From Pseudobdellovibrionaceae bacterium (GTDB lineage: Bacteria; Bdellovibrionota; Bdellovibrionia; Bdellovibrionales; JAMPXM01): 7,287 nt of DNA. This document shows positions 1-6,762 of the stretch, in pieces. The DNA lies in NCBI GenBank assembly GCA_022843085.1, contig JALHOI010000156.1:1-7287 (forward strand). Reading direction: 5' to 3'. Under the pieces are notes generated by a model, which was not told the origin of the DNA, did no database searches, and saw nothing but the letters and a program-made list of their open reading frames with translations. The stretch's first letter is position 1. The number at the start of each line of letters is the position of its first letter. Position numbers and translations under genes: made by a program.

Positions 1-458
1 AACTTCTCTCGTATCTTCTGTACCCCTGACTGCTCACTCTTAAAAGAATCTTTAGAGTTCGCGGGAGGTAACTCACGCAGCTTTAATTGAAGCTCCTTTT
101 GATTCAAAAAAGTGGAGACATCCGCAGAGACTCGACCCAATAAAAAATCCTGACTTACTGAACCTGCATTCAGATTTAAAATCCAAAAACCAGCGATGTG
201 CATTCCGACTTTTACACGTTGCTCTAGGGCTGCCTTCTTTTGCCAGTCTAAGAACCTTAACCCGTCGCGGTGACCGATTCTGAGATACTTTGCGACGTCC
301 TCTTCCTTCCAGGTCTTTACAATTTCAGCGCAACTGAAAGCGTTGATAGAGGACTTTGAATGTTGAATGGGCTCTGCAAATTCAACCATGCCATCGGGTG
401 CTGAAACGCCATTTGAAAAATGAAAGAAGATCATCAGGGCAAAAAACAGTTTCAACAT
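1..458 (-). CDS. Secreted protein of unknown function, 3' end cut by window edge
   Basis: The frame opens at ATG 458-456 and stays open for 152 codons to the left edge, so the C-terminus is missing. Residues 1-20 are a clear Sec signal peptide: Lys at 3, a Leu/Phe/Met-rich core, and a likely cleavage after GVSA. The mature part is mixed charged and hydrophobic and probably mostly helical, with one Cys near residue 43 and a charged Lys/Glu/Gln-rich stretch around 120-150. No catalytic motif or known family is recognisable, so it is left as hypothetical. No strong ribosome binding site precedes the ATG. It lies on the same strand as the caspase-like gene and its small partner, 155 bp downstream of the latter, so it may have its own promoter or be the third gene of one transcript. 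Confidence is high that it is a real exported-protein gene and nil for its function. Confidence 0.8.
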   Translation of the reverse strand, partial: MLKLFFALMIFFHFSNGVSAPDGMVEFAEPIQHSKSSINAFSCAEIVKTWKEEDVAKYLRIGHRDGLRFLDWQKKAALEQRVKVGMHIAGFWILNLNAGSVSQDFLLGRVSADVSTFLNQKELQLKLRELPPANSKDSFKSEQSGVQKIREK

Positions 459-503
459 TTAAACCGTCGTTTCTGAAAGAGGAAAATGAGTAACGGCGTT
501 TGG

Positions 504-532
504 AATTTCAAATTCAAAGTTCAAATTTCAAA
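504..532. repeat. TTCAAA short repeat cluster upstream of the left-edge gene
   Basis: Four copies of TTCAAA lie at 507-512, 513-518, 520-525 and 527-532, and the 9-mer AATTTCAAA occurs identically at 504-512 and 524-532. Positions 503-515 also form a perfect inverted repeat (GAATTT, one base, AAATTC). The cluster sits 46-72 bp upstream of the ATG at 458, in the 155 bp gap after the small secreted protein gene. The position would suit an operator or a UP-like element, and TTGAA-type -35 hexamers can be read in it on the minus strand, but no convincing -10 follows. The repeats are seen directly; any regulatory role is inferred. The rest of the gap (459-613) holds nothing else I can support. Confidence 0.5.
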
Positions 533-613
533 CTGAGTTTTTGCAAACATTCTTTCGGTAATCAAGTTTGCGGCGGGCGACTCGAGAACGGATAGCGAAG
601 TGTTTTGCATGTT

Positions 614-916
614 CTAAAGACCCAATGGATTAAAATCAGCTTCGTTGATTTCAACTAACTTCACGGTGCCAGCTCGCAAGTCCTTGTCTTCAAAAATGCC
701 TTTGAGGTTCACTGTTTGACCTTCTAATCTCAGAAAGTCGTAGGCGAATTCCTTCGCATTTGTCACAGTGTACTCTCTTGTCAGTCCAGTTTTATCTTTT
801 GCTCGAATTAAGAAATTGTTGCCGCTTCGAACAACTTGGCCCGAATTAAATAATGGTTTTCCCCAGCTTGAAAATGAAAACAACAGCACAGCTGCTAAAA
901 CTGAAATTTTTGACAT
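614..916 (-). CDS. Small secreted protein, possible OB-like beta barrel
   Basis: This is a 100-residue protein from ATG 916-914 to TAG 616-614. Residues 1-19 form a signal peptide (Lys3, then a Val/Leu/Phe core, likely cut after SSWG), leaving a mature chain of about 81 residues with no cysteine. The mature part alternates short beta-type stretches: GQVVRSGNNFLIRA, REYTVTN, LEGQTVNLKGIFED and GTVKLVEI. The LEGQTVNLKG pattern followed by a late beta strand resembles small periplasmic OB-fold proteins, but I cannot assign a family. Its start lies 22 bp inside the end of the caspase-like gene and is preceded by a strong ribosome binding site, so the two are almost certainly co-transcribed and probably translationally coupled. 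It could be a partner, chaperone or inhibitor of that peptidase; this is inferred from coupling alone. Confidence 0.88.
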   Translation of the reverse strand: MSKISVLAAVLLFSFSSWGKPLFNSGQVVRSGNNFLIRAKDKTGLTREYTVTNAKEFAYDFLRLEGQTVNLKGIFEDKDLRAGTVKLVEINEADFNPLGL

Positions 917-2319
917 ATGTTGCCCCCTTCAGTTTCAAAGTCTCTCGAATATCTGGTCCTTTCATGTGCCAGGATGTTCGAAGCGAAATCTTGAATTTTC
1001 CTTCGGTTATCATCTCGTGCTTTTTTTTGAAGGACGATTTTCTTATTGAGATCAGCTACAAATTGACCCAGAAGTTGTTTGGTATCCATTGCGGACATCA
1101 TTTCCATTTTCATGGTTTTATCGAAGTAGCCAAATGAACTCAGAAACTGCTTTGCTTCGTTCGAAAGAGGTTCGCCTGGCTTTTGTCCCCTTAGCGCTGG
1201 CACGTTCTCCAGATTCGCAAAGAATATCGACTTTGAATAGCTCCAGCCTCTATACACTTTATATTTTTCGGTGCTGGCCAGTTGGTTAAAGGCTTCAACG
1301 ACAGCCACTTTGAAGTCTAATTTCAGTTTAGCCTGCGCCTGAACAGCTCCTTTATATGAATCCAAAAGCTGTTTAAGGGCCGCGCTGTTCACCGCGGTCG
1401 CTACGTCAGAGACAGTTTTATCGATGACAGCAGCTTGCCGAGTTAAGCAGTCCTCACACACTTTTCCTTCCATTTCGAATTCGTCGTCCGCAAGACCTGC
1501 CGGGTCTGTCTTTGCAAGCCATTGATCCCATGAACTTTCAAATGTCTTTGGAAAGCTTGAGATCTGCGGCAGGTTGGTGAACGAGCGATCTTTTTCGCGA
1601 GATCGTTTGAAAAGATCCTCCGCTGAAACCTTTGTGTTCTTCTCGAGCTCTTCTAAGATTGCTGATGTAAACGAGTTTGAATCCTCGTTGCCTGAACAAA
1701 TGCTCACGTATTCGGAAGACGATGCAGAAATAATGCAAAGTTTCTTAGCCGCATCCTGCGGCTTTAACGGTGTCGATTCGGCGTAATAGTCATGAACATT
1801 GCCGGCACGATCGTAGCGGGCTGCAAGATTGTTGCGTTTTTGGTATTCGATTAAATTCTGAGTACTTCCTGAATAGCAGGATAAATCTGTTAGCAACACT
1901 TTGGCTTTGGTGTTTCGTAAATGTGGGAGCAACTTCGCTACAGAATACTCGCCGGATTCGGTTAAAATATCGTGTCCGAGAGTGCCGATGTAAGGATTCT
2001 CTTTGCCGTGCGTGTGAAAGAAGATGACGACTTGATCGCCTTCTTTCACCTTTGCCATCGTCTCTTTTATCGCGCTCGAAATGTTTTCGTTGGTGGCAGA
2101 CGTCGCTTGAAATTTACCGGCAGTTTTGGCGCCATCAAAGACATTGGTAACCTTAAATCCCCTCGCGCTTAAGCTCTTATTGAGTCGATCAAAATCGGGG
2201 AGAAAAAAGTTTTCCTTTTTAAAGTCTTCGCCCGAGCCGCCAATGACCACGGCGTAGTTTTCTGCCGAGGCCAGACTACAGCTCATGAAGAACGTCAAAA
2301 GTGCGATCACTTTTCTCAT
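895..2319 (-). CDS. Secreted caspase-fold (clan CD, C14-like) cysteine peptidase
   Basis: A 474-residue protein from ATG 2319-2317 to TAG 897-895. A TTG at 2337 would add six residues, but they only lengthen the region before the signal peptide, and neither start has a good ribosome binding site. Residues 1-19 are a Sec signal peptide (MRK, hydrophobic core, cut after SLASA). The mature chain begins with the caspase-fold first strand (NYAVVIGG). It continues with the helix and strand around 37-63, the catalytic His motif HTHG (102-105, His104 likely the general base), the nucleophile motif TDLSCYSGS (Cys148), the ASSSEY strand near 199-204 and the NSFTSAILEEL helix near 215-225. These are the ordered hallmarks of metacaspase/caspase-like peptidases. 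Residues about 275-474 are an extra region with CEDC (Cys288, Cys291), probable helices and a late Cys469. Secretion suggests action in the periplasm or outside the cell. Substrate unknown. It heads the minus-strand unit with the small secreted protein. Confidence 0.9.
   Translation of the reverse strand: MRKVIALLTFFMSCSLASAENYAVVIGGSGEDFKKENFFLPDFDRLNKSLSARGFKVTNVFDGAKTAGKFQATSATNENISSAIKETMAKVKEGDQVVIFFHTHGKENPYIGTLGHDILTESGEYSVAKLLPHLRNTKAKVLLTDLSCYSGSTQNLIEYQKRNNLAARYDRAGNVHDYYAESTPLKPQDAAKKLCIISASSSEYVSICSGNEDSNSFTSAILEELEKNTKVSAEDLFKRSREKDRSFTNLPQISSFPKTFESSWDQWLAKTDPAGLADDEFEMEGKVCEDCLTRQAAVIDKTVSDVATAVNSAALKQLLDSYKGAVQAQAKLKLDFKVAVVEAFNQLASTEKYKVYRGWSYSKSIFFANLENVPALRGQKPGEPLSNEAKQFLSSFGYFDKTMKMEMMSAMDTKQLLGQFVADLNKKIVLQKKARDDNRRKIQDFASNILAHERTRYSRDFETEGGNICQKFQF
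923..930 (-). promoter_or_regulatory. Ribosome binding site of the small secreted protein
   Basis: The minus strand reads GAAGGGGG, six bases before the ATG at 916. It lies inside the last codons of the caspase-like gene. It is the strongest Shine-Dalgarno-like sequence I find in the window, and it fixes the start of the 100-residue gene at 916. Confidence 0.7.
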
Positions 2320-2520
2320 CCGGTCTTGTCGGTTCAAGTACTAATCTTTAGAGGGCCCGACTCTTTTCGAGAAAACAACTCTACTAATATCCAGGCGCCA
2401 TGACTGGTCTAGGACGAGATCCAAACAACCTGGCGATAAGCTAAGTGGTACTCAGGGTCGCGAACCCGATAAAAAATCGATACGCTCTACAAAGTTTAAC
2501 CGACTCTCCGATATGAAACC
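2320..2520. promoter_or_regulatory. Divergent intergenic region between the two peptidase units
   Basis: About 200 bp separate the ATG of the minus-strand caspase-like gene from the ATG of the plus-strand lipoprotein gene, so promoters for both units should lie here. For the minus strand, a weak sigma70-like pair can be read (TAGACC, 16 bp, TATTAG, near 2397-2424). For the plus strand only AT-rich fragments around 2469-2476 stand out. I do not consider either promoter proven. A short inverted repeat GGGT-cgcga-ACCC lies at 2455-2467. Confidence 0.35.
2364..2375. repeat. Inverted repeat TTTTC-GA-GAAAA, possible operator
   Basis: This is a perfect 5+2+5 inverted repeat, 45-56 bp upstream of the caspase-like ATG, between that start and the weak minus-strand promoter candidate. 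The size suits a half-site pair for a dimeric regulator, but a 12-base palindrome can arise by chance. No regulator gene is present in the window. Confidence 0.25.
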
Positions 2521-2976
2521 ATGATGGGCCTTCGCGTTGTTCTTCGAGCAATTTCCATTGCGATATTACTCACCGCCTGCGGGGGCAATGTGGACGAAGT
2601 TCGTCCGGGCGCTATTTCACGAAACACCATTTTATCGTCCTTTGGCGAGCCGAAAGCAAAGTACGAGGTCATCGGTGATCGGCTTTCGACCGACGCTATG
2701 AGCTATGGTGAAAAATCGACGAATTTACAATTCTTCGATGATCGCGTGGTCGCGGTGAACCGAGATCCGAAAAAAGAGGAAGAGCACATCAATTTCTGGA
2801 TTTCCGCCTGGAGGAAAAAGGGTGTGCGCTGGCAAGTGATCCCCCCCTCAAAGCATGACCATGCTCAGTCCGTCGTACAGTATCGCTCAGACGAAGAAAG
2901 CGTGATTATTTCGGTCAGCACTGGAACCGGTCGTGTTTTTCGAGTCCATCACTTCGAGCGCGGGCCGTCGTTGTGA
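2521..2976 (+). CDS. Small lipoprotein with BamE/SmpA-like domain
   Basis: A 151-residue protein starting at tandem ATG codons (2521, 2524). An in-frame TAA at 2497-2499 excludes a longer form. Residues 1-19 plus Cys20 form a type II signal peptide with lipobox LTAC. The +2 residue is Gly, which under the E. coli Lol rule points to the outer membrane. Residues about 30-82 follow the BamE/SmpA/OmlA pattern: a short helix with ISRNTILSSFGEP, then KYEV, a YGE strand, and LQFFDDRVVAVNR. This fold is common in small envelope lipoproteins that act as assembly or scaffold subunits. The C-terminal part (about 90-151) has Trp-containing and beta-type stretches and no further motif. A run of seven C lies in codons 107-109. 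The gene overlaps the next by 4 bp, so it is probably a partner of the metallopeptidase. The domain call is from pattern only. Confidence 0.82.
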   Translation: MMGLRVVLRAISIAILLTACGGNVDEVRPGAISRNTILSSFGEPKAKYEVIGDRLSTDAMSYGEKSTNLQFFDDRVVAVNRDPKKEEEHINFWISAWRKKGVRWQVIPPSKHDHAQSVVQYRSDEESVIISVSTGTGRVFRVHHFERGPSL

Positions 2977-5597
2977 AAATGAATTCTCTTTCGATACTTG
3001 CGCTGATGCTCATCGTCGTCGCTTGTGAGAACTCGGGCCGCTATCGTCCGGGCCTTGCTGAGGCAGCTTTAAAAAGTGTGAACCGTGAACCAGCAAATGT
3101 CGATCCGCGCGATAAAAGAATCTGCTTTTTCGATCGCTTAAGTGAGCCGCACCTTTCAAACGAAATCGCTTTTGCCGAAGCCACGTCGCGTTTTATTCCA
3201 CCAGAAATTCGCAGTAAGCCTGTCGAAATCAAAAACTATTTTTTGAACAAACATGGTTCTGCATTAGCCGCCGAATTTACGACCGAAGCACAGGCCAAAA
3301 GCTGTGGTTCGGTCGCGTGCCTCTATCAGCTCGCGATGGCAAAGTCGCCAAACTATGGCAAGTACGCGTATCTCTTCTTTCTCACGACCGGAGTATCCGT
3401 GTCGGCAACCAACCAGGTTCCAATGGCATGGAACCCTGGCGATTCAAAGCTTTCGGAGTGGCTCTTTGATGAAAATGAGATGCGCGCCCTCGCGGTTGTA
3501 GCGCTCACAACGACCGGGAGAGGAGCCAGAGTCTTCCCGGCTGGCCGCTTAACAAGTATCTTTCGAATCGAACGCGGCAAGGCCTTTGCGATGATGCCGT
3601 TTGCTTGTGGCTTAGCTTACAGCAACGGGATCATCCACATGTTAGACTCTTGTTTGGCACTGACGACGGATCCCAGAGTTATCAGCACGAGTCTTCATAG
3701 ATCAACACTTCATGAGATTGGGCATCAGATCGATTTCGGTTCGGCGAATTCTCGAGACCCCGAATGGCTCGGTTTCAGTGGTTGGACAAATCGCGATATC
3801 ACCAATCGAGAGTTAAAGGTCGCAAAAGAAGGCTGGGCCTACGATTCAAAGCTCGAAGGTTTTCCACGCGATTATGCAGCGACCTCACCTCTAGAAGATT
3901 TTGCGGAAGCGATTGCCTACTACAGATTCGATCCACCCCGGATGTTCGCCTCATCCAGCAAGAAGTTTAAATTTATACAAGAGAAGTTCTTTTCGGGTCG
4001 CGACTTCCGCAGTGAAACGATTCAGTCGCAGACAAGGAAGATTCTAACTGACCGCCATCTCGAGCGAATCGACGAAACGCTGCCAGCGTGCATGAAACTA
4101 AACCCGCTCAGTCTTTCGCAAATCAACACCGCTACGAGACTCGAAGGCCCACTCGGGCTATGCGTCGTTGAAATGCAAAGAAAGGCGATCGCAAATGAAG
4201 TCGCAGAGCTTTCATTCGACGAACCCACTCGCTGCAGTTCTGGCACAAAAGCGGCGAATGATCTTATGGATGAAGTAGTTCGAACGGGCGAAGAAGAGAC
4301 CGTGCTTGCGATCAAGCAGTTCGCGCACCGAGATGCACAAATCGCTGCCCGCGAAGAACTCGATCAACGCATCGATGCGAAGCAAATCTATCTTCGACTT
4401 TACGACGGCACGGTTGCAGAAAGGGATTTTATCGCGGCCATGACCGATGCGTTTAACGATCAGAAAACGCTTTTCAACGGTATTCCTGACGTCAACTGGA
4501 AGTCTGAGCTCGAGCGTTTCTTAGGGCTGCGCGCGCTCGAACGGGTTAAAAAAGACGTAGACATTGCGACCGAGCGTTTTTTTGCGTCCAGTGCCAATCA
4601 ACTCGAGGCAAGCGTGGGTACAGTCTGGAATAAATGCGCCGCCAATCACCTCGACTACGGCGGCTCGCCGACCGGCGCAATCGTCACCTCGGGTACCGAT
4701 CTCGTAAAGACGACACTTCTTGCGTGTCTTAACCAAGAACTGAGACCATCCACAGATCGTGTTATTGAATCACGCTTAGTCGATTTCGCGAGATCGCTTG
4801 GCTATCGGCTTCAGTCCAACGATTCCGATCTCAAGAGAGTACTTTTGATCCTAGCGCGCGAATCAGCGACGCTAAGCCTGCAAAAGAAACTTAATCGCCA
4901 AGTCGAAGTCGATCGCGAGTATCTAGAAAATTATCTGTCGCGAAACAAGAATGCGCTTCAAGGATGGATCGCATCAAAAAATTATGTAAACTTAGAGTTT
5001 TCACAACAGATGTTTGAATGCACGAAGGGAATTCACGAGTTTCTTGAGAACGCTCTTTCGAAAAATGCAAAGCTTGTTGCGCTTCAATCGTCACTTTCCA
5101 TCAACCAAGCCGAGGTCGCAAATTGCCGCGAGGCGATTGAAAGAGCTTCCAACTATACAGCCAAGCTTGAAAACTACCGGCGCAACATCGCCCGCCGCAT
5201 ATTTACGATCGCTCACCGTGCAAAAGCCACTGATTTTCCCCTTGAAGGCGGTTGGTCCAACTTCCGAACTGTCGGCCAAGAAAATCAAGAGTGCCAGCGC
5301 TTCCTGCGTACGGAGGTCAGCCGTCAACCGTTAAAGGGACCCTCTGTTCCGTCGCGGGTATTCAACGCCGCAATTGACGAAGTGTGCATCAACGGTCGCT
5401 ATGCGGGACGCCTCGCTTGGAGCAATAGCGAAAGACCCATTATGTATGACGGCGTTCAGTACTTCGGTATGGCTGTTTTCGACGGCGATGCGCCTGGAGG
5501 TGCAGAAAACGGTTTTTACTTGCGCGCCGTAAAACGGTATATGGAGATGCGCACTGAAGAACGTCTAAAACCTAACGATTTGTCTTGGCTGCAGTAA
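2973..5597 (+). CDS. Large lipoprotein with gluzincin-type zinc metallopeptidase domain
   Basis: An 874-residue protein. GTG at 2973 overlaps the upstream TGA (GTGA); ATG at 2979 is an equally possible start, two codons later. The lipobox VVAC puts the lipidated Cys at 18, with Glu at +2. The catalytic region holds LHEIGHQIDF (His247, Glu248, His251) and, 57 residues after His251, SPLEDFAEA (Glu308, Glu312). HExxH plus a downstream E-x-F-A-E helix is the arrangement of gluzincins such as anthrax lethal factor-like (ATLF) peptidases, where the downstream Glu is the third zinc ligand. Residues 20-240 contain Cys51, 111, 116, 212 and 227. The region from 350 to 874 is long, probably helical and of unknown family, with nine further cysteines, giving 14 after the lipid Cys, consistent with disulfides outside the cytoplasm. 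It is probably an envelope-anchored peptidase. Its substrate is unknown. Its 3' end overlaps the convergent gene by 26 bp. Confidence 0.87.
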   Translation: MKMNSLSILALMLIVVACENSGRYRPGLAEAALKSVNREPANVDPRDKRICFFDRLSEPHLSNEIAFAEATSRFIPPEIRSKPVEIKNYFLNKHGSALAAEFTTEAQAKSCGSVACLYQLAMAKSPNYGKYAYLFFLTTGVSVSATNQVPMAWNPGDSKLSEWLFDENEMRALAVVALTTTGRGARVFPAGRLTSIFRIERGKAFAMMPFACGLAYSNGIIHMLDSCLALTTDPRVISTSLHRSTLHEIGHQIDFGSANSRDPEWLGFSGWTNRDITNRELKVAKEGWAYDSKLEGFPRDYAATSPLEDFAEAIAYYRFDPPRMFASSSKKFKFIQEKFFSGRDFRSETIQSQTRKILTDRHLERIDETLPACMKLNPLSLSQINTATRLEGPLGLCVVEMQRKAIANEVAELSFDEPTRCSSGTKAANDLMDEVVRTGEEETVLAIKQFAHRDAQIAAREELDQRIDAKQIYLRLYDGTVAERDFIAAMTDAFNDQKTLFNGIPDVNWKSELERFLGLRALERVKKDVDIATERFFASSANQLEASVGTVWNKCAANHLDYGGSPTGAIVTSGTDLVKTTLLACLNQELRPSTDRVIESRLVDFARSLGYRLQSNDSDLKRVLLILARESATLSLQKKLNRQVEVDREYLENYLSRNKNALQGWIASKNYVNLEFSQQMFECTKGIHEFLENALSKNAKLVALQSSLSINQAEVANCREAIERASNYTAKLENYRRNIARRIFTIAHRAKATDFPLEGGWSNFRTVGQENQECQRFLRTEVSRQPLKGPSVPSRVFNAAIDEVCINGRYAGRLAWSNSERPIMYDGVQYFGMAVFDGDAPGGAENGFYLRAVKRYMEMRTEERLKPNDLSWLQ

Positions 5598-6732
5598 GCT
5601 CGAGAGCCACTCGATAAGCATAGGCGAGCGTCGCCCAATTTAGAAACTCGGTCTCGTCGTCGGCGAGCTTTTCTCCGGCCGACTTGCTCGCTATGAGCCG
5701 AGCGATTTCTACTTCAGGATTTTTGAGATGCGCGTTTAGTAGCTCTTCGAAGTGTTGAATACGACGACTCATAATCTCATTGTTAAGGCCGGCTGACACA
5801 AGCTCGACCGAGAGCGCATCAATATCAGATTGAAGTTGATCGGTCTTTCCAGCTTCAAGGCTTGCTCTGATTCTCGCAAGATTTTGCATCAACATTAGAA
5901 TCTGGATATCACCTGAAGACAGAATTTGAATTGCATCCATTCCTCGCACTTCGAGTTGCGAAGCTTCTTCAATCATCGACTCGTTGGCGACAACAATGTC
6001 TAATACGCCCTGCGCAAATGCACCGACGACAAGAGTTCCCAGAATCGCTGATCCCGCTGTGTTGACCACGCGACGTGACAGACCAACGCTTTCGGACGCT
6101 GCCAAGATGAGGCGACCGGCACCGACACCCGCGGCAAGTTTCACACTCGCCGCTGCCGAGGCACCGATCCAAACAATCGAGAGGTACTTTGTCTGCTTCT
6201 GACGAAAGTAGATTTCTTTGCCCATGAGCACTTCAGCGTCTTCACCAAGACGTTTCGAACATCCGACGAGTGCCTCTCGATAACCCGCAGACGACATCAA
6301 CAATTTCGGGTACAGTCCCAGTATCGACAAGCGGTCAACACTGTCCGAATCGAAACCATACGTCGACCTCAAGTTCTCAAAACTCATTGCGACCCACGTT
6401 AAGAGCGAATCTCGCAAGACTTTCTCTTTCATCCAAGTCGTCGCGAGCTTCAATTCGGTGTTGGGATTCGGCAGCCAGGATGAAGTCAGAAGCGGTAGGT
6501 TATGACGCTTTCGAAATTCGAAAAGAAAACAGAGCCTGTTGGTCACCGCGTAGGCTTCGCTTTCGACGCTTCGTCGAAGATCTGCGCGCTGCTTACTTCG
6601 CTTATAAACCGGCTCGAGTTTTTTTGTCAGCTCACCGGTTGTCGCCGAGTGTGACGAGAGCGACGTCATCAGAATGAGAAGAGCCATCGCGGCGTGGCGG
6701 AGACCGCAAATTTTGACGAAGCGTCGTTTCAT
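5572..6732 (-). CDS. Exported protein with two long hydrophobic segments, unknown function
   Basis: I chose ATG 6732, giving 386 residues, because it has a good ribosome binding site (GGGAAGAG) and places a signal peptide at the N-terminus. A longer frame from TTG 6753 would put the Shine-Dalgarno sequence inside the coding region. Residues 1-30 are a signal peptide (KRR, hydrophobic core, cut after SSHSA). The mature chain is rich in Arg/Lys early on, has Cys68 and Cys158, then two long Ala/Gly/Val-rich hydrophobic stretches at about 183-212 and 222-249 separated by SVGLSRR, which could be a membrane hairpin. A helical, probably coiled-coil part (about 270-340) follows. No enzyme motif or known family is seen. 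It is 30 bp downstream of the right-edge membrane protein on the same strand, so the two likely form an operon and may form one complex. TAG at 5574-5572 lies inside the end of the convergent metallopeptidase gene. Confidence 0.82.
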   Translation of the reverse strand: MKRRFVKICGLRHAAMALLILMTSLSSHSATTGELTKKLEPVYKRSKQRADLRRSVESEAYAVTNRLCFLFEFRKRHNLPLLTSSWLPNPNTELKLATTWMKEKVLRDSLLTWVAMSFENLRSTYGFDSDSVDRLSILGLYPKLLMSSAGYREALVGCSKRLGEDAEVLMGKEIYFRQKQTKYLSIVWIGASAAASVKLAAGVGAGRLILAASESVGLSRRVVNTAGSAILGTLVVGAFAQGVLDIVVANESMIEEASQLEVRGMDAIQILSSGDIQILMLMQNLARIRASLEAGKTDQLQSDIDALSVELVSAGLNNEIMSRRIQHFEELLNAHLKNPEVEIARLIASKSAGEKLADDETEFLNWATLAYAYRVALELTAAKTNR

Positions 6733-6735
6733 TGT

Positions 6736-6743
6736 CTCTTCCC
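6736..6743 (-). promoter_or_regulatory. Ribosome binding site deciding the start at 6732
   Basis: The minus strand reads GGGAAGAG, three bases before ATG 6732 (five bases from GGGAAG). It supports the ATG over the upstream TTG at 6753, which would place this site within its codons 4-6. The site lies in the 30 bp gap after the stop of the upstream gene. Confidence 0.55.
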
Positions 6744-6762
6744 AATTTAACAAACGCTCACG

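Noticed and set aside
543..571. Inverted repeat GCAAAC / GTTTGC with a 17 bp loop after the small secreted gene, as a terminator
   Set aside because: The arms are only 6 bp, the loop is long, and on the minus strand the repeat is followed by A residues rather than a T-run.
2320..2337. TTG start at 2337 for the caspase-like gene
   Set aside because: It adds six residues before an otherwise complete signal peptide and has no ribosome binding site; the ATG at 2319 is the simpler choice, though not proven.
2455..2467. GGGT-cgcga-ACCC inverted repeat as an operator
   Set aside because: The arms are only 4 bp, which is expected by chance in a region of this size.
4022..4315. 97-codon minus-strand open frame inside the metallopeptidase gene
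   Set aside because: Ser-rich, no ribosome binding site or motif, and embedded in a clear long coding frame.
6270..6677. 135-codon plus-strand open frame opposite the exported protein gene
   Set aside because: Ser/Arg-rich low-quality composition, no signal or motif, and fully antisense to a well-supported gene; treated as a shadow frame.
6733..6753. TTG start at 6753 for the exported hydrophobic-hairpin protein
   Set aside because: The good Shine-Dalgarno sequence lies inside the added codons and points to ATG 6732, which also gives a standard signal peptide.
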